Origin: an uncultured Litorilinea sp.
GTDB lineage: Bacteria; Chloroflexota; Anaerolineae; Caldilineales; Caldilineaceae
Reading direction: 5' to 3'
Assembly: GCA_946885925.1 (NCBI GenBank)
Contig: CAMPHP010000085.1
Coordinates: 1 to 8,809 of the forward strand
DNA length: 8,809 bases
Part shown: in pieces, positions 1-6,050 of the stretch
Layout of the letters: each line of letters starts with the position of its first letter
Position numbering within the stretch: the first letter of the stretch is position 1
Program-made: the position numbers and the translations under genes
The notes under the pieces: model-generated
Told to the model about the DNA's origin: nothing
What the model saw: only the letters and a program-made list of their open reading frames with translations
Databases searched by the model: none

Positions 1-696
1 GAAGATAACCGCTTTATGCGAGTGGCGATCAACAGCATTGTTTACACAGTTGTTGCCGTCATTCTCAAATTAGTCATTGGCATGATCATGGCGCTGGTTT
101 TGGACGAAGATATTCGCTGGCGCGGCTTCTGGCGCGGCCTCTTATTAGTTCCGTGGGCCATGCCTACCGTTGTCACAGCCCTAACCTGGCGCTGGATCTT
201 TGATGGCACCTTTGGCGTCCTCAACTATATCCTTCAATCCTCGAATCTTGTTGATGCCCCCGTGCCCTGGCTCTCCGACCGCTACTTTGCAATGGTCGCC
301 GTGATCCTCGCCAATGTCTGGCGAGGCTTTCCCTTCTTTGGGGTAAGCCTTTTGGCCGGTCTGCAAGCCATCCCGCGCGAACAGTTCGAGGCTGCCGAGG
401 TGGATGGAGCAACGCTCTGGCAACGTTTTATTTATGTGACGCTGCCCAGCCTCCAGCCAATCATCATTGTGACGCTGATGCTCTCCACAATCTGGACCTT
501 TAACGACTTTGCCCTGCCTTTTATCATCACCCGCACCGGCCCCAATGATGCCACCAACATCTTTGGCACCTATACCTTTCAGTTGGGCTTCGTGGGCAAC
601 CGGCTAGGCTATGCCATTGCCGCCACAGCCATTATGATGCCCTTTCTCTTCGCCTTGATCCTCTATCTAGCGCCCAAAATGTGGCAGGAGGAATAG
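1..696 (+). CDS. Sugar ABC transporter permease (MalF/UgpA-like), 5' truncated by window edge
   Basis: Inner-membrane permease subunit of a CUT1-type carbohydrate ABC importer; it would pair with the permease encoded immediately downstream and with a binding protein and ATPase not in view. The reading frame is open from base 1 (EDNRF before the first Met at 16), and that stretch matches the usual region before 'N(T/S)..YT', so the gene starts upstream. The visible 231 residues lack roughly the first 60-70 residues, including TM1. Several hydrophobic segments are visible. The cytoplasmic EAA loop that contacts the ATPase is clear at about bases 379-456 (EQFEAAEVDGATLWQRF...LP). The gene ends with TAG at 694-696, three bases before the next start, so the two are surely co-transcribed. 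The substrate cannot be read from the sequence; a sugar or glycerol-phosphate-like solute is inferred from the family. Confidence 0.93.
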   Translation, partial: EDNRFMRVAINSIVYTVVAVILKLVIGMIMALVLDEDIRWRGFWRGLLLVPWAMPTVVTALTWRWIFDGTFGVLNYILQSSNLVDAPVPWLSDRYFAMVAVILANVWRGFPFFGVSLLAGLQAIPREQFEAAEVDGATLWQRFIYVTLPSLQPIIIVTLMLSTIWTFNDFALPFIITRTGPNDATNIFGTYTFQLGFVGNRLGYAIAATAIMMPFLFALILYLAPKMWQEE

Positions 697-699
697 GTC

Positions 700-1545
700 A
701 TGTTCTACGGAATCCGCGCCGAAAAACGCTTCCGCAAAATCACCGCCTATGTTGTCCTCTTTTTCTTTGTCGTAGTGGTAGCCTTTCCACTCTACTGGAA
801 TGTCCTCACCTCACTGCGTACCCCCAAAGAGGTCTATCAGCGGCAGGGCATGTTGATACCTGATGCCTTGACCTTGGAGAATTACCAAAAGCTCTTTGAC
901 GGAACCTCTATGTGGCCGTGGCTCGTCAATACCAGCATTGTTACCCTCGTTGCCACTTTTTCCAGTCTTATCGCTGGCATCTTTGCGGCCTATGCGATGG
1001 CGCGGCTGCGTTTTCGCGGCGGGCAGACGTTGGGCAAGACGGTTCTTTTCTTGTACCTCCTGCCCCAAACCCTGCTCTTCATTCCACTTTTTGTCATGCT
1101 CAATGAGATGACACTGCTCAATACGCGTATGGCCTTTTACATCACCTACCCCACGCTCGTACTCCCCTTTATCACGTGGCTCCTCTTGGGCTACTTCAAA
1201 GGGCTGCCGGTTGAGTTGGAGGATGCAGCGCGGATTGATGGTTGTTCACGCGTGGGTGTGCTCTATCGTATTGTGCTGCCCCTTGCTGCACCCGGGATCA
1301 TTGCCTCGGCAGTCTTTAGTATCACCAATCTCTGGAACGAATTCCTCTATGCCCTGGTCTTTGTCCAAAGTGACACGCTCTGGACAGTACAAATTGGGCT
1401 GCGCTCCTTCCAACTCGCTGATACCATGCTTTGGGGCTTGACAATGGCAGGTGCTGTGGTGACGACTGTTCCCCCGGTTCTCGTCTATATGCTGCTCCAA
1501 CGTTTCGTCGTAGGCGGCTTGACGATGGGAGCAGTCAAGGGCTGA
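700..1545 (+). CDS. Sugar ABC transporter permease (MalG/UgpE-like)
   Basis: Second inner-membrane permease of the same CUT1-type carbohydrate importer, 281 residues, which is normal full length. An N-terminal membrane helix spans about residues 14-36. It is followed by the typical periplasmic stretch with 'LTLENYQKLF' (58-66) and further helices. The EAA loop is at about 172-199 (ELEDAARIDGCSRVGVLYRIVLPL...PG), and 'N.WNEF.YAL' at 210-219 is characteristic of MalG-type subunits. The start is set by a strong Shine-Dalgarno, AGGAGG at 686-691, which lies inside the last codons of the preceding permease, so translation is probably coupled. No terminator is apparent after the stop, so read-through into the next gene is possible. 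No ATPase follows; as in many CUT1 systems, it may be encoded elsewhere. Confidence 0.95.
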   Translation: MFYGIRAEKRFRKITAYVVLFFFVVVVAFPLYWNVLTSLRTPKEVYQRQGMLIPDALTLENYQKLFDGTSMWPWLVNTSIVTLVATFSSLIAGIFAAYAMARLRFRGGQTLGKTVLFLYLLPQTLLFIPLFVMLNEMTLLNTRMAFYITYPTLVLPFITWLLLGYFKGLPVELEDAARIDGCSRVGVLYRIVLPLAAPGIIASAVFSITNLWNEFLYALVFVQSDTLWTVQIGLRSFQLADTMLWGLTMAGAVVTTVPPVLVYMLLQRFVVGGLTMGAVKG

Positions 1546-1593
1546 GTCCCGCCCAACCGTCTACTTGACCAAGGAACCAAGCAACGGCCCTGT

Positions 1594-1599
1594 AGGGAA
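1594..1599 (+). promoter_or_regulatory. Ribosome binding site deciding the start of the DUF385 gene
   Basis: AGGGAA lies 7 bases before the ATG at 1607. The longer in-frame possibility, TTG at 1565, has no Shine-Dalgarno and would add 14 residues with no family counterpart, so 1607 is preferred. Confidence 0.55.
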
Positions 1600-1606
1600 T
1601 GATCTT

Positions 1607-2107
1607 ATGCCAGCACCATTGGTCACAAATCCGCCCAAAGGACTGCTACGATGGGTGCTTCGCGTGCCCGTGGTCTTGTACCGGCTGAACCTGGGATGGC
1701 TACTTGGCAAGCGATTTCTACTTCTCAATCACATTGGACGCAAATCAGGTCAGCTACGGCAAACTGTTGTCGAGGTGGTAGCGCATGACAAAGCAAGTGA
1801 CACGTACTACATTGTTTCCGGTTGGGGTTATAAAGCTGACTGGTATCAAAATTTGCTCGCCACGCCCGCAATTGTCATTCAAGTCGGGCGGCGCAAATTA
1901 GCCATGCGGGCGGAAAGTGTGTCACCCGATGTGGGGGCGCAGGTACTTCTTAATTATCGTCGTGAACATCCGTTTGCCGCCCGCGAGTTGAGCCGGTTGC
2001 TTGGGATCGACATCCACAAAACTGGGCCAGCGAAACTTGAGGAAATCGTATATGAATTACTGCCTGTGGTCGCGCTCCACCCACAAAACACCATAAAGCC
2101 ACAATGA
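1607..2107 (+). CDS. Nitroreductase/deazaflavin (F420H2)-dependent oxidoreductase, DUF385 family
   Basis: Small cytosolic split-beta-barrel protein of 166 residues from the chosen ATG. The family (DUF385, Ddn-like, F420H2-dependent nitro- or quinone reductases) transfers hydride from reduced F420 to quinones, nitroaromatics or other acceptors. The signatures visible are 'HIGRKSGQLRQT' (residues 42-53), then 'YYIVSGWGYKADWYQNLLATP' (67-87), with the Gly/Trp/Asn-Leu pattern used for cofactor binding, then 'IQVGRRKLAMRAE' (91-103). A hydrophobic, proline-containing N-terminus (12-40) resembles the membrane-associated start of some members. It follows the permease gene by 61 bases with no obvious terminator, but the functions look unrelated. 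The true substrate is unknown. Some relatives may bind flavins or haem instead, so F420 use is an inference from the family. Confidence 0.87.
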   Translation: MPAPLVTNPPKGLLRWVLRVPVVLYRLNLGWLLGKRFLLLNHIGRKSGQLRQTVVEVVAHDKASDTYYIVSGWGYKADWYQNLLATPAIVIQVGRRKLAMRAESVSPDVGAQVLLNYRREHPFAARELSRLLGIDIHKTGPAKLEEIVYELLPVVALHPQNTIKPQ

Positions 2108-2142
2108 AGGTGAGCGCAGAATAGTCATCGGGACGGCACTCT

Positions 2143-3027
2143 ATGACGAAATATCCTTACAGATTTGCTCAACCCGCAGAGGACAGGTACTATGGGAGCA
2201 TTGCGTACCGTTCATTTGCGAGATCTATGCCTGTGGCGACTAATCACTCACTCGACCTACCTGCTGGGCAGCTGGCTGTGCAAAATTCCCTGCACTATAC
2301 TCTGCCCACACTCTTCAAAGTAAAGCAGATTCTTTCGGAGAACTATCGCACGGTTACCATCGTGCTTGATGGCCAATTAGCTGCCTATCCAGGCCAGTTC
2401 GTGATGGTATGGCTGCCGCGCTTTGATGAAAAGCCCTTTTCGCTGGTCAATGCGAATCCAATCACCCTCATGGTTACCGCTGTTGGCCCCTTTAGCCGCT
2501 TGTTGCACGAGCTACGTCCTGGCGACCCCCTCTGGCTGCGCGGCCCTTTTGGCCGCGGCTACCAGCGACCAGCCGAGCAAACGCGGCTGGCATTGGTTGG
2601 TGGAGGCTATGGTGTTGCCCCGCTCTTGTGGCTTGCGCAGACAACCTTATCACAAGTAGAGTCTATCACCACCATTATCGGCGCACGTACAGCGGACGAT
2701 CTGCTCTATGTCGATCGTTTTCGCCACCTCGCCACAGAGCATAACAACTTGCATGTCATCGCCACCACCGAAGATGGCAGCGCAGGCATGCACGGTCGCG
2801 TCACCGACGCTTTGTTACCCCTGGCAGAGCGGCGAGAGATTGATGGCATTTATGCCTGTGGCCCACATGGTATGCTGGCGGCGTTGCAAGCGTTGGGCCA
2901 GCATTATGGCATCCCCAGCCAGCTAAGTTGGGAAGCCTATATGCGCTGTGCCATTGGCATCTGCGGTGCTTGTGAACATGAAGGCAAAGTCCTTTGTCTA
3001 GATGGCCCAGTCCTGACCCATGCCTAA
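2143..3027 (+). CDS. PyrK-like FAD/NAD-binding [2Fe-2S] electron-transfer oxidoreductase
   Basis: Ferredoxin-NADP reductase-fold protein of 294 residues, closest in organisation to the electron-transfer subunit of class 1B dihydroorotate dehydrogenase (PyrK). The FAD-binding barrel runs from about residue 55 to 140 and includes 'YPGQFVMVWLP' (82-92), 'EKPFSLVN' (96-103) and 'GPFSRLLHELRPGD' (115-128). The NAD(P) domain shows 'LVGGGYGVAPLLWLA' (151-165), 'GARTADDLLYVDRF' (180-193) and 'YACGPHGMLAAL' (237-248). The C-terminal iron-sulfur site has Cys269, 274, 277 and 285 (CX4CX2CX7C), ending in the family-typical 'C.DGPV'. The first ~52 residues have no counterpart in ordinary PyrK; an internal ATG at 2227 would shorten this, but neither start has a good ribosome site. 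No pyrD is nearby, so the partner may be a different enzyme. NfnA/sulfide dehydrogenase-type subunits are the main alternative. Confidence 0.85.
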   Translation: MTKYPYRFAQPAEDRYYGSIAYRSFARSMPVATNHSLDLPAGQLAVQNSLHYTLPTLFKVKQILSENYRTVTIVLDGQLAAYPGQFVMVWLPRFDEKPFSLVNANPITLMVTAVGPFSRLLHELRPGDPLWLRGPFGRGYQRPAEQTRLALVGGGYGVAPLLWLAQTTLSQVESITTIIGARTADDLLYVDRFRHLATEHNNLHVIATTEDGSAGMHGRVTDALLPLAERREIDGIYACGPHGMLAALQALGQHYGIPSQLSWEAYMRCAIGICGACEHEGKVLCLDGPVLTHA

Positions 3028-3058
3028 CTATGCAGAGTTTAGAAACCGAAGGGCAATT

Positions 3059-3079
3059 TTCCCGTATTCGTGACGGGAA
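3059..3079 (+). other. Perfect 7-bp inverted repeat (hairpin) after the PyrK-like gene
   Basis: TTCCCGT (3059-3065) and ACGGGAA (3073-3079) are exact reverse complements with a 7-base loop. The hairpin sits 31 bases after the stop of the PyrK-like gene. No T-run follows, so it does not look like a standard intrinsic terminator. It may stabilise or process the transcript between two genes, or be chance. The rest of the 194-base gap up to 3221 shows no convincing promoter. Confidence 0.4.
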
Positions 3080-3221
3080 CCGCAAGGATGCGTAGTACTT
3101 CCAACCACCTATAGCCTTGGCGAGATCGGTTATGCATTCGGGAATAACACTAAAGCATAGCGATTATCAGCAGGGTCTTGAGATGGAATGTACTCATTAT
3201 GGAGGAGTAAGAGAGCAACTT

Positions 3222-3857
3222 ATGAGCACACAATTCAACGATACCGAAGTTTCGCTGGGCACTGCGTTAACACAGGTCATTTCAAAGATTCAGGGCGAAC
3301 ACATCACTCTGCGCGATTTATTAGTCATCATCGGGGAACAGGGACTGCTTCTCTTTTGTGTAATTCTGACACTTCCCTTCCTGCTGCCCGTATCAATCCC
3401 CGGCGTGAGTACCGTATTCGGGTTGGTGATCATTCTGATCGGTATCAGCCTTGTGCTTAATCGTCTGCCCTGGCTGCCCTCTCGTCTCATGGATCGACCC
3501 ATCAGCAACGAGCATCTAGTTCCAACGCTGGAAAAAGGCGTGCAGTTCTTTCAGAAGATAGAACGTTGGATGCGCCCGCGCCTGACCAGGTTTACGACTG
3601 GCGCAGTTGCCAATCGCTTGAATGGGTTGGCTCTCACAGCTGGCGGAGTTTTGTTGCTCTTTCCCCTCAGCTTTATCCCGTTCTCAAATACCCTGCCTGG
3701 CGTTGCAATTCTCTTATTAGCGTTGGGTATGTTGCAACGTGATGGCTATTTTATTATCGGCGGGTACATAGCCTTGCTTGCCACAGTTGTCTATTTCGTG
3801 GGCTTGGCGATATTGGTCGTCATGGGTGGACAAAGCCTCTTCCAACTAAGCTTCTAG
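3222..3857 (+). CDS. ExoD-family (exopolysaccharide synthesis ExoD-like) membrane protein
   Basis: Integral inner-membrane protein of 211 residues matching the ExoD family, named after a Rhizobium protein that affects exopolysaccharide and alkali tolerance; its biochemical role is unknown. Visible marks are a short cytosolic N-terminus with 'HITLRDLLVIIGEQG' (27-41), a hydrophobic pair around 42-80 containing 'LPFLLPVSIPGVSTVFG' (51-67), a polar amphipathic middle (85-130), and a second hydrophobic block with 'FPLSFIPFSNTLPGVAILLLALGMLQRDG' key residues at 147-175, followed by a last helix (about 178-202). The frame is open upstream to a TTG at 3117, with an ATG at 3183. The ATG at 3222 is preferred because the family similarity starts there and purine-rich GGAGGAG (3201-3207) and GAGAG (3211-3215) precede it. 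Confidence 0.85.
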   Translation: MSTQFNDTEVSLGTALTQVISKIQGEHITLRDLLVIIGEQGLLLFCVILTLPFLLPVSIPGVSTVFGLVIILIGISLVLNRLPWLPSRLMDRPISNEHLVPTLEKGVQFFQKIERWMRPRLTRFTTGAVANRLNGLALTAGGVLLLFPLSFIPFSNTLPGVAILLLALGMLQRDGYFIIGGYIALLATVVYFVGLAILVVMGGQSLFQLSF

Positions 3858-3900
3858 ACCTGCACCTACACGAGTTCTCCACCCTGTTAGATACTATGCA

Positions 3901-4548
3901 ATGACCCATTCTGCTATGCCCGACGACAACCTAGCCGAGTCCACAGAAAAGGTTGCCGCCGTTGTAGCGGCTGCCGGGCGCAGCACGCGCATGGGTGAAC
4001 CTAAGCAACTGCTACCTTGGGGGAAACGCACAGTTTTGGGCAGTGTGGCGTCTCACCTAGCCGAGGCAGGTGCTTCACCTGTCCTCTGTGTGGTGGGCCA
4101 TCGCGCCGCGGAGATGGCCGCTGCCTTGGGTGATGCTCCAGCCCAATTGATCGACAACCCTGATTACTTGCAGGGCGAAATGCTCAGTTCCTATCAAGCA
4201 GGTGTACGCCACCTGCTTGCCGAAACCACTCCATATCTTGGTACGCTCCTCGCGCTAGGCGACCAACCCCATATTCCCGTTGACGTAATCCGCCGCGTCA
4301 TCGCCCAAGCACGCTGCTCTCCATTCCAGATTGTAATCCCTAGCTACAATATGCGCCGGGGTCATCCTTTCTACTTACCCGCCCACCTCTGGCCCGAACT
4401 ACTCTCCCTCTCCCACGACGATACCTTACGCACGCTTGTCCAGCGCCACCAGGCATCTATCACCTATGTAGAGGTAGATACCGATAGCATCCTGCGCGAT
4501 ATTGATACCCCTGCCGACTATCAAGCCTTGGCGGCAAAAGAGATGTGA
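3901..4548 (+). CDS. mocA: MocA-like molybdenum cofactor cytidylyltransferase (NTP-transferase family)
   Basis: Cytosolic nucleotidyltransferase of 215 residues that probably joins CTP to Mo-molybdopterin to make the cytosine-dinucleotide cofactor of xanthine dehydrogenase/CO dehydrogenase-type hydroxylases. The GT-A-like fold begins with the nucleotide-binding loop 'AAAGRSTRMGEPKQLLPWG' (residues 23-41, with Arg and Lys contacts). It continues with 'GHRA' (66-69), 'LLALGDQPHI' (116-125, the metal-binding Asp in GDQP), 'RRGHPFYL' (152-159) and the C-terminal 'DIDTPADY' (200-207). The RGHP and DIDTP signatures favour MocA over MobA (GTP-specific), and the xdhC genes that follow support the same reading. 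No Shine-Dalgarno precedes the ATG at 3901. An ATG at 3916 is an equally possible start, since the conserved domain begins only at about residue 18. Weaker alternative: a generic NTP transferase for another cofactor. Confidence 0.87.
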   Translation: MTHSAMPDDNLAESTEKVAAVVAAAGRSTRMGEPKQLLPWGKRTVLGSVASHLAEAGASPVLCVVGHRAAEMAAALGDAPAQLIDNPDYLQGEMLSSYQAGVRHLLAETTPYLGTLLALGDQPHIPVDVIRRVIAQARCSPFQIVIPSYNMRRGHPFYLPAHLWPELLSLSHDDTLRTLVQRHQASITYVEVDTDSILRDIDTPADYQALAAKEM

Positions 4549-4590
4549 TCAAGATTAATTGTTTACATCTTTTGAGTATACAACAGACAG

Positions 4591-4622
4591 ATGGCCTGCC
4601 AGCTAGGTGCTGTGCAGGCCAT
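4591..4622 (+). terminator. Strong hairpin after mocA, possible terminator or leader element
   Basis: ATGGCCTGC (4591-4599) pairs perfectly with GCAGGCCAT (4614-4622). Inside it CAGC (4600-4603) pairs with GCTG (4609-4612), leaving a 5-base loop and one bulged T at 4613, so the stem is nearly 13 bp and GC-rich. It lies 42 bases after the mocA stop. Only three Ts follow before CC, so as an intrinsic terminator it is weak. It could equally act as a processing or transcript-stabilising stem. Confidence 0.45.
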
Positions 4623-4649
4623 TTCCATTAGTGGTTATGCCGACCAGGG

Positions 4650-4680
4650 TTACGACTTGCTTATGAGCATGTGATAGAAT
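4650..4680 (+). promoter_or_regulatory. Candidate extended -10 promoter upstream of the short xdhC
   Basis: TGATAGAAT at 4672-4680 matches an extended -10 (TGN followed by a TATAAT-like hexamer with one mismatch). A poor -35-like TTACGA lies at 4650-4655 with a 19-base spacer. If used, transcription would begin near 4687, just before the inverted-repeat cluster. This is supported only by motif and position. Confidence 0.3.
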
Positions 4681-4696
4681 ACGCAATAGGATTATT

Positions 4697-4743
4697 TAGA
4701 GAACCCTCTAGAGAAATAACTCTAGACGCTAACGATAGAGTTA
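4697..4743 (+). promoter_or_regulatory. Cluster of alternating TAGAG/CTCTA half-sites with competing stems
   Basis: Within 47 bases there are five alternating half-sites: TAGAG (4697-4701), CTCTA (4706-4710), TAGAG (4709-4713), CTCTA (4720-4724) and TAGAG (4736-4740). They build three perfect inverted repeats: 5 bp (4697-4701 with 4706-4710), 7 bp (4707-4713 with 4720-4726, spacer AAATAA) and 8 bp (4717-4724 with 4736-4743, 11-base loop). The second and third share bases, so as RNA they exclude each other. The cluster ends 56 bases before the xdhC start. As DNA it could be a multi-site operator; as RNA, a leader switch. Function is inferred. Confidence 0.45.
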
Positions 4744-4785
4744 AGGACCGCATGACTCGTTGTCTTTTCCATGCGGAGAGTGTTT

Positions 4786-4790
4786 GGAGG
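4786..4790 (+). promoter_or_regulatory. Ribosome binding site deciding the start of the short xdhC
   Basis: GGAGG lies 9 bases before the ATG at 4800. The same frame is open upstream to a GTG at 4671, but that region overlaps the inverted-repeat cluster and encodes 43 residues unlike the XdhC family, so 4800 is the start. Confidence 0.75.
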
Positions 4791-4799
4791 TCAAAGAGC

Positions 4800-5126
4800 A
4801 TGTCTGCAACCATTTATCATCATCTCAATAGCCTTGTAGATCAAGGGCTGACTGTCGCGGTTGCCACCATTACAGATGTCAAAGGCTCTGTTCCGCGCGA
4901 AGTTGGGGCAAAAATGATCATCCACCCCTATGGTCAACATGTCGGCACTATCGGCGGCGGCTGTGGCGAAGCAGATGTCATCCGCGCGGGTCTTGACGTC
5001 ATCCAAGATGGCGAAGCGCGCAACGTCTTTGTAGATCTCACCGAAGAAATCTCCATGCAGAGCTTGGGAGTCTGTGGCGGCGTTATGAATGTCTTTATCG
5101 AGCCATGGCGCAAAGAGGGCGAATGA
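4800..5126 (+). CDS. xdhC: XdhC/CoxI-domain protein, short form
   Basis: Cytosolic protein of 108 residues consisting of just the XdhC_CoxI domain. In studied members (Rhodobacter XdhC, E. coli PaoD, CoxI) this family binds molybdenum cofactor, assists its sulfuration and delivers it to a molybdenum hydroxylase. Visible signatures are 'VKGSVPREVGAKMI' (27-40), 'GTIGGGCGEADVIRAG' (49-64) and 'LGVCGGVMNVFIEP' (89-102), the last with the conserved Cys-Gly-Gly. The Rossmann half that completes classical XdhC is absent and is supplied by the next gene, whose ATG overlaps this stop as ATGA. The protein is therefore a natural split product rather than a truncated gene. It follows mocA after 251 bases that contain possible regulatory structure. 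Confidence 0.92.
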   Translation: MSATIYHHLNSLVDQGLTVAVATITDVKGSVPREVGAKMIIHPYGQHVGTIGGGCGEADVIRAGLDVIQDGEARNVFVDLTEEISMQSLGVCGGVMNVFIEPWRKEGE

Positions 5127-5959
5127 ACCAAGACATTCTGAACGCGCTTGTAAACTCGTTAGAGGAGCGCGAAGCTGTGGCATTGATCACCGTGACCAAT
5201 GCCACAGGTATCTATGATGGCACGGTGGGGCAGCACATACTGCTCTGGCAGGCTCTTGACCGTAAGCCTGTGGGCAATCTGGAATTGGGTGAGCTAACTG
5301 AGCGCATCTATGACGACGCGCGCGCTGCGCTGGACGAACGCGAGCATCGTCATCTCACCTATACGCAACTCGAAGGCGAAGTCAAAGTCTTTGTAGAGGT
5401 GCAAGTACAGCCTTCACACCTGATTATCGTGGGCGCGGGCCATATTGCGGTTCCTTTGGCCTCCATCGCCGCCACCTGTGACTTTGATGTGACTGTGCTG
5501 GATGACCGTCCCCAATACGCACATCCAGCCCGCTTCCCCACGGCAAAGCAAGTCATTGCTGGCCCTTTCCGCGCCGAACTTGTGACCTTGCGCGAGAAAG
5601 TAGGTTTTGACAAACACACCTATATCGTCCTGGTGACACGCGGCCACCAACATGATGTTGACTGTCTGGTCGAAGTATTGGACGATCCCTTTGCCTATAT
5701 CGGCATGATCGGCAGCAAGCGCCGCATTCGCGCAGTCTTTGATCTCCTAGAGCAAGAACAAGGGATTGCCCCAGAGAAATTTGACCGCATCCATGCACCC
5801 GTTGGTCTAGATATTGGCGGGCGCACACCTGCCGAAATTGCCGTTAGTATTATGGCAGAGATCATCAATGTCATGCGCAAGGGTCCAGCTACCGCCATGA
5901 GTGAGCAGATCAAGCAAGAGCGCCAAGCTCGCCGCGCGCGTGCCGCCGTTCGTTCCTAA
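5123..5959 (+). CDS. xdhC: XdhC family protein with C-terminal Rossmann domain (long form)
   Basis: Moco-insertion/sulfuration chaperone of 278 residues. The N-terminal ~95 residues look like a diverged XdhC_CoxI domain ('AVALITVTNATGI' at 19-30, 'GQHILLW' at 36-42) that has lost the GSVPRE and GGGC signatures retained by the upstream partner. A typical XdhC Rossmann domain follows: 'HLIIVGAGHIAVPLASIA' (99-116), 'VTVLDDRP' (123-130), 'VTRGHQHDVDCL' (171-182), 'AYIGMIGSKRR' (191-201) and 'HAPVGLDIGGRTPAEIAVSI' key residues at 224-243. The tail is strongly basic (264-278). The start at 5123 gives an ATGA overlap with the previous stop, with GAGGG at 5115-5119. An ATG at 5105 would add six residues inside the previous gene. 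The pair probably acts as one two-subunit maturation factor for a molybdenum hydroxylase encoded outside the window. Confidence 0.92.
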   Translation: MNQDILNALVNSLEEREAVALITVTNATGIYDGTVGQHILLWQALDRKPVGNLELGELTERIYDDARAALDEREHRHLTYTQLEGEVKVFVEVQVQPSHLIIVGAGHIAVPLASIAATCDFDVTVLDDRPQYAHPARFPTAKQVIAGPFRAELVTLREKVGFDKHTYIVLVTRGHQHDVDCLVEVLDDPFAYIGMIGSKRRIRAVFDLLEQEQGIAPEKFDRIHAPVGLDIGGRTPAEIAVSIMAEIINVMRKGPATAMSEQIKQERQARRARAAVRS

Positions 5960-5968
5960 ATGCCCCAA

Positions 5969-6013
5969 AGCAGTTGCGTCTTCTCGTTGAACCGGACGCA
6001 ACTGCTCGTTTTT
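5969..6013 (+). terminator. Intrinsic (Rho-independent) terminator closing the mocA-xdhC module
   Basis: A perfect 12-bp stem (AGCAGTTGCGTC at 5969-5980 with GACGCAACTGCT at 5995-6006) has a 14-base loop and is followed after CG by five Ts (6009-6013). It begins 10 bases after the xdhC stop. This is the clearest terminator in the window. It implies that the O-methyltransferase gene has its own promoter, though none is convincing in the remaining 37 bases. Confidence 0.85.
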
Positions 6014-6050
6014 AGCCAATTTACCAACCCATAACAGTTGAGAGAATCTA

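Noticed and set aside
1565..1606. TTG start extending the DUF385 protein by 14 residues
   Set aside because: No ribosome site precedes it and the extension resembles no family sequence. The ATG at 1607 has AGGGAA at good spacing.
3117..3221. Upstream in-frame extension of the ExoD-like protein (TTG 3117, ATG 3183)
   Set aside because: The extra residues are polar, without family similarity, and span the purine-rich ribosome-site region. 3222 fits the family start.
4559..4582. Promoter-like TTTACA and GTATAC elements after mocA
   Set aside because: The spacing (about 9-12 bases) is too short for a sigma-70 promoter.
4671..4799. GTG start giving the short XdhC 43 additional residues
   Set aside because: The stretch covers the inverted-repeat cluster and a possible -10 element. 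GGAGG at 4786-4790 points to 4800.
4791..5183. Minus-strand open frame opposite the xdhC pair (and similar long antisense frames elsewhere)
   Set aside because: No ribosome site, no recognisable domain and full overlap with well-supported + strand genes. These are codon-bias shadows.
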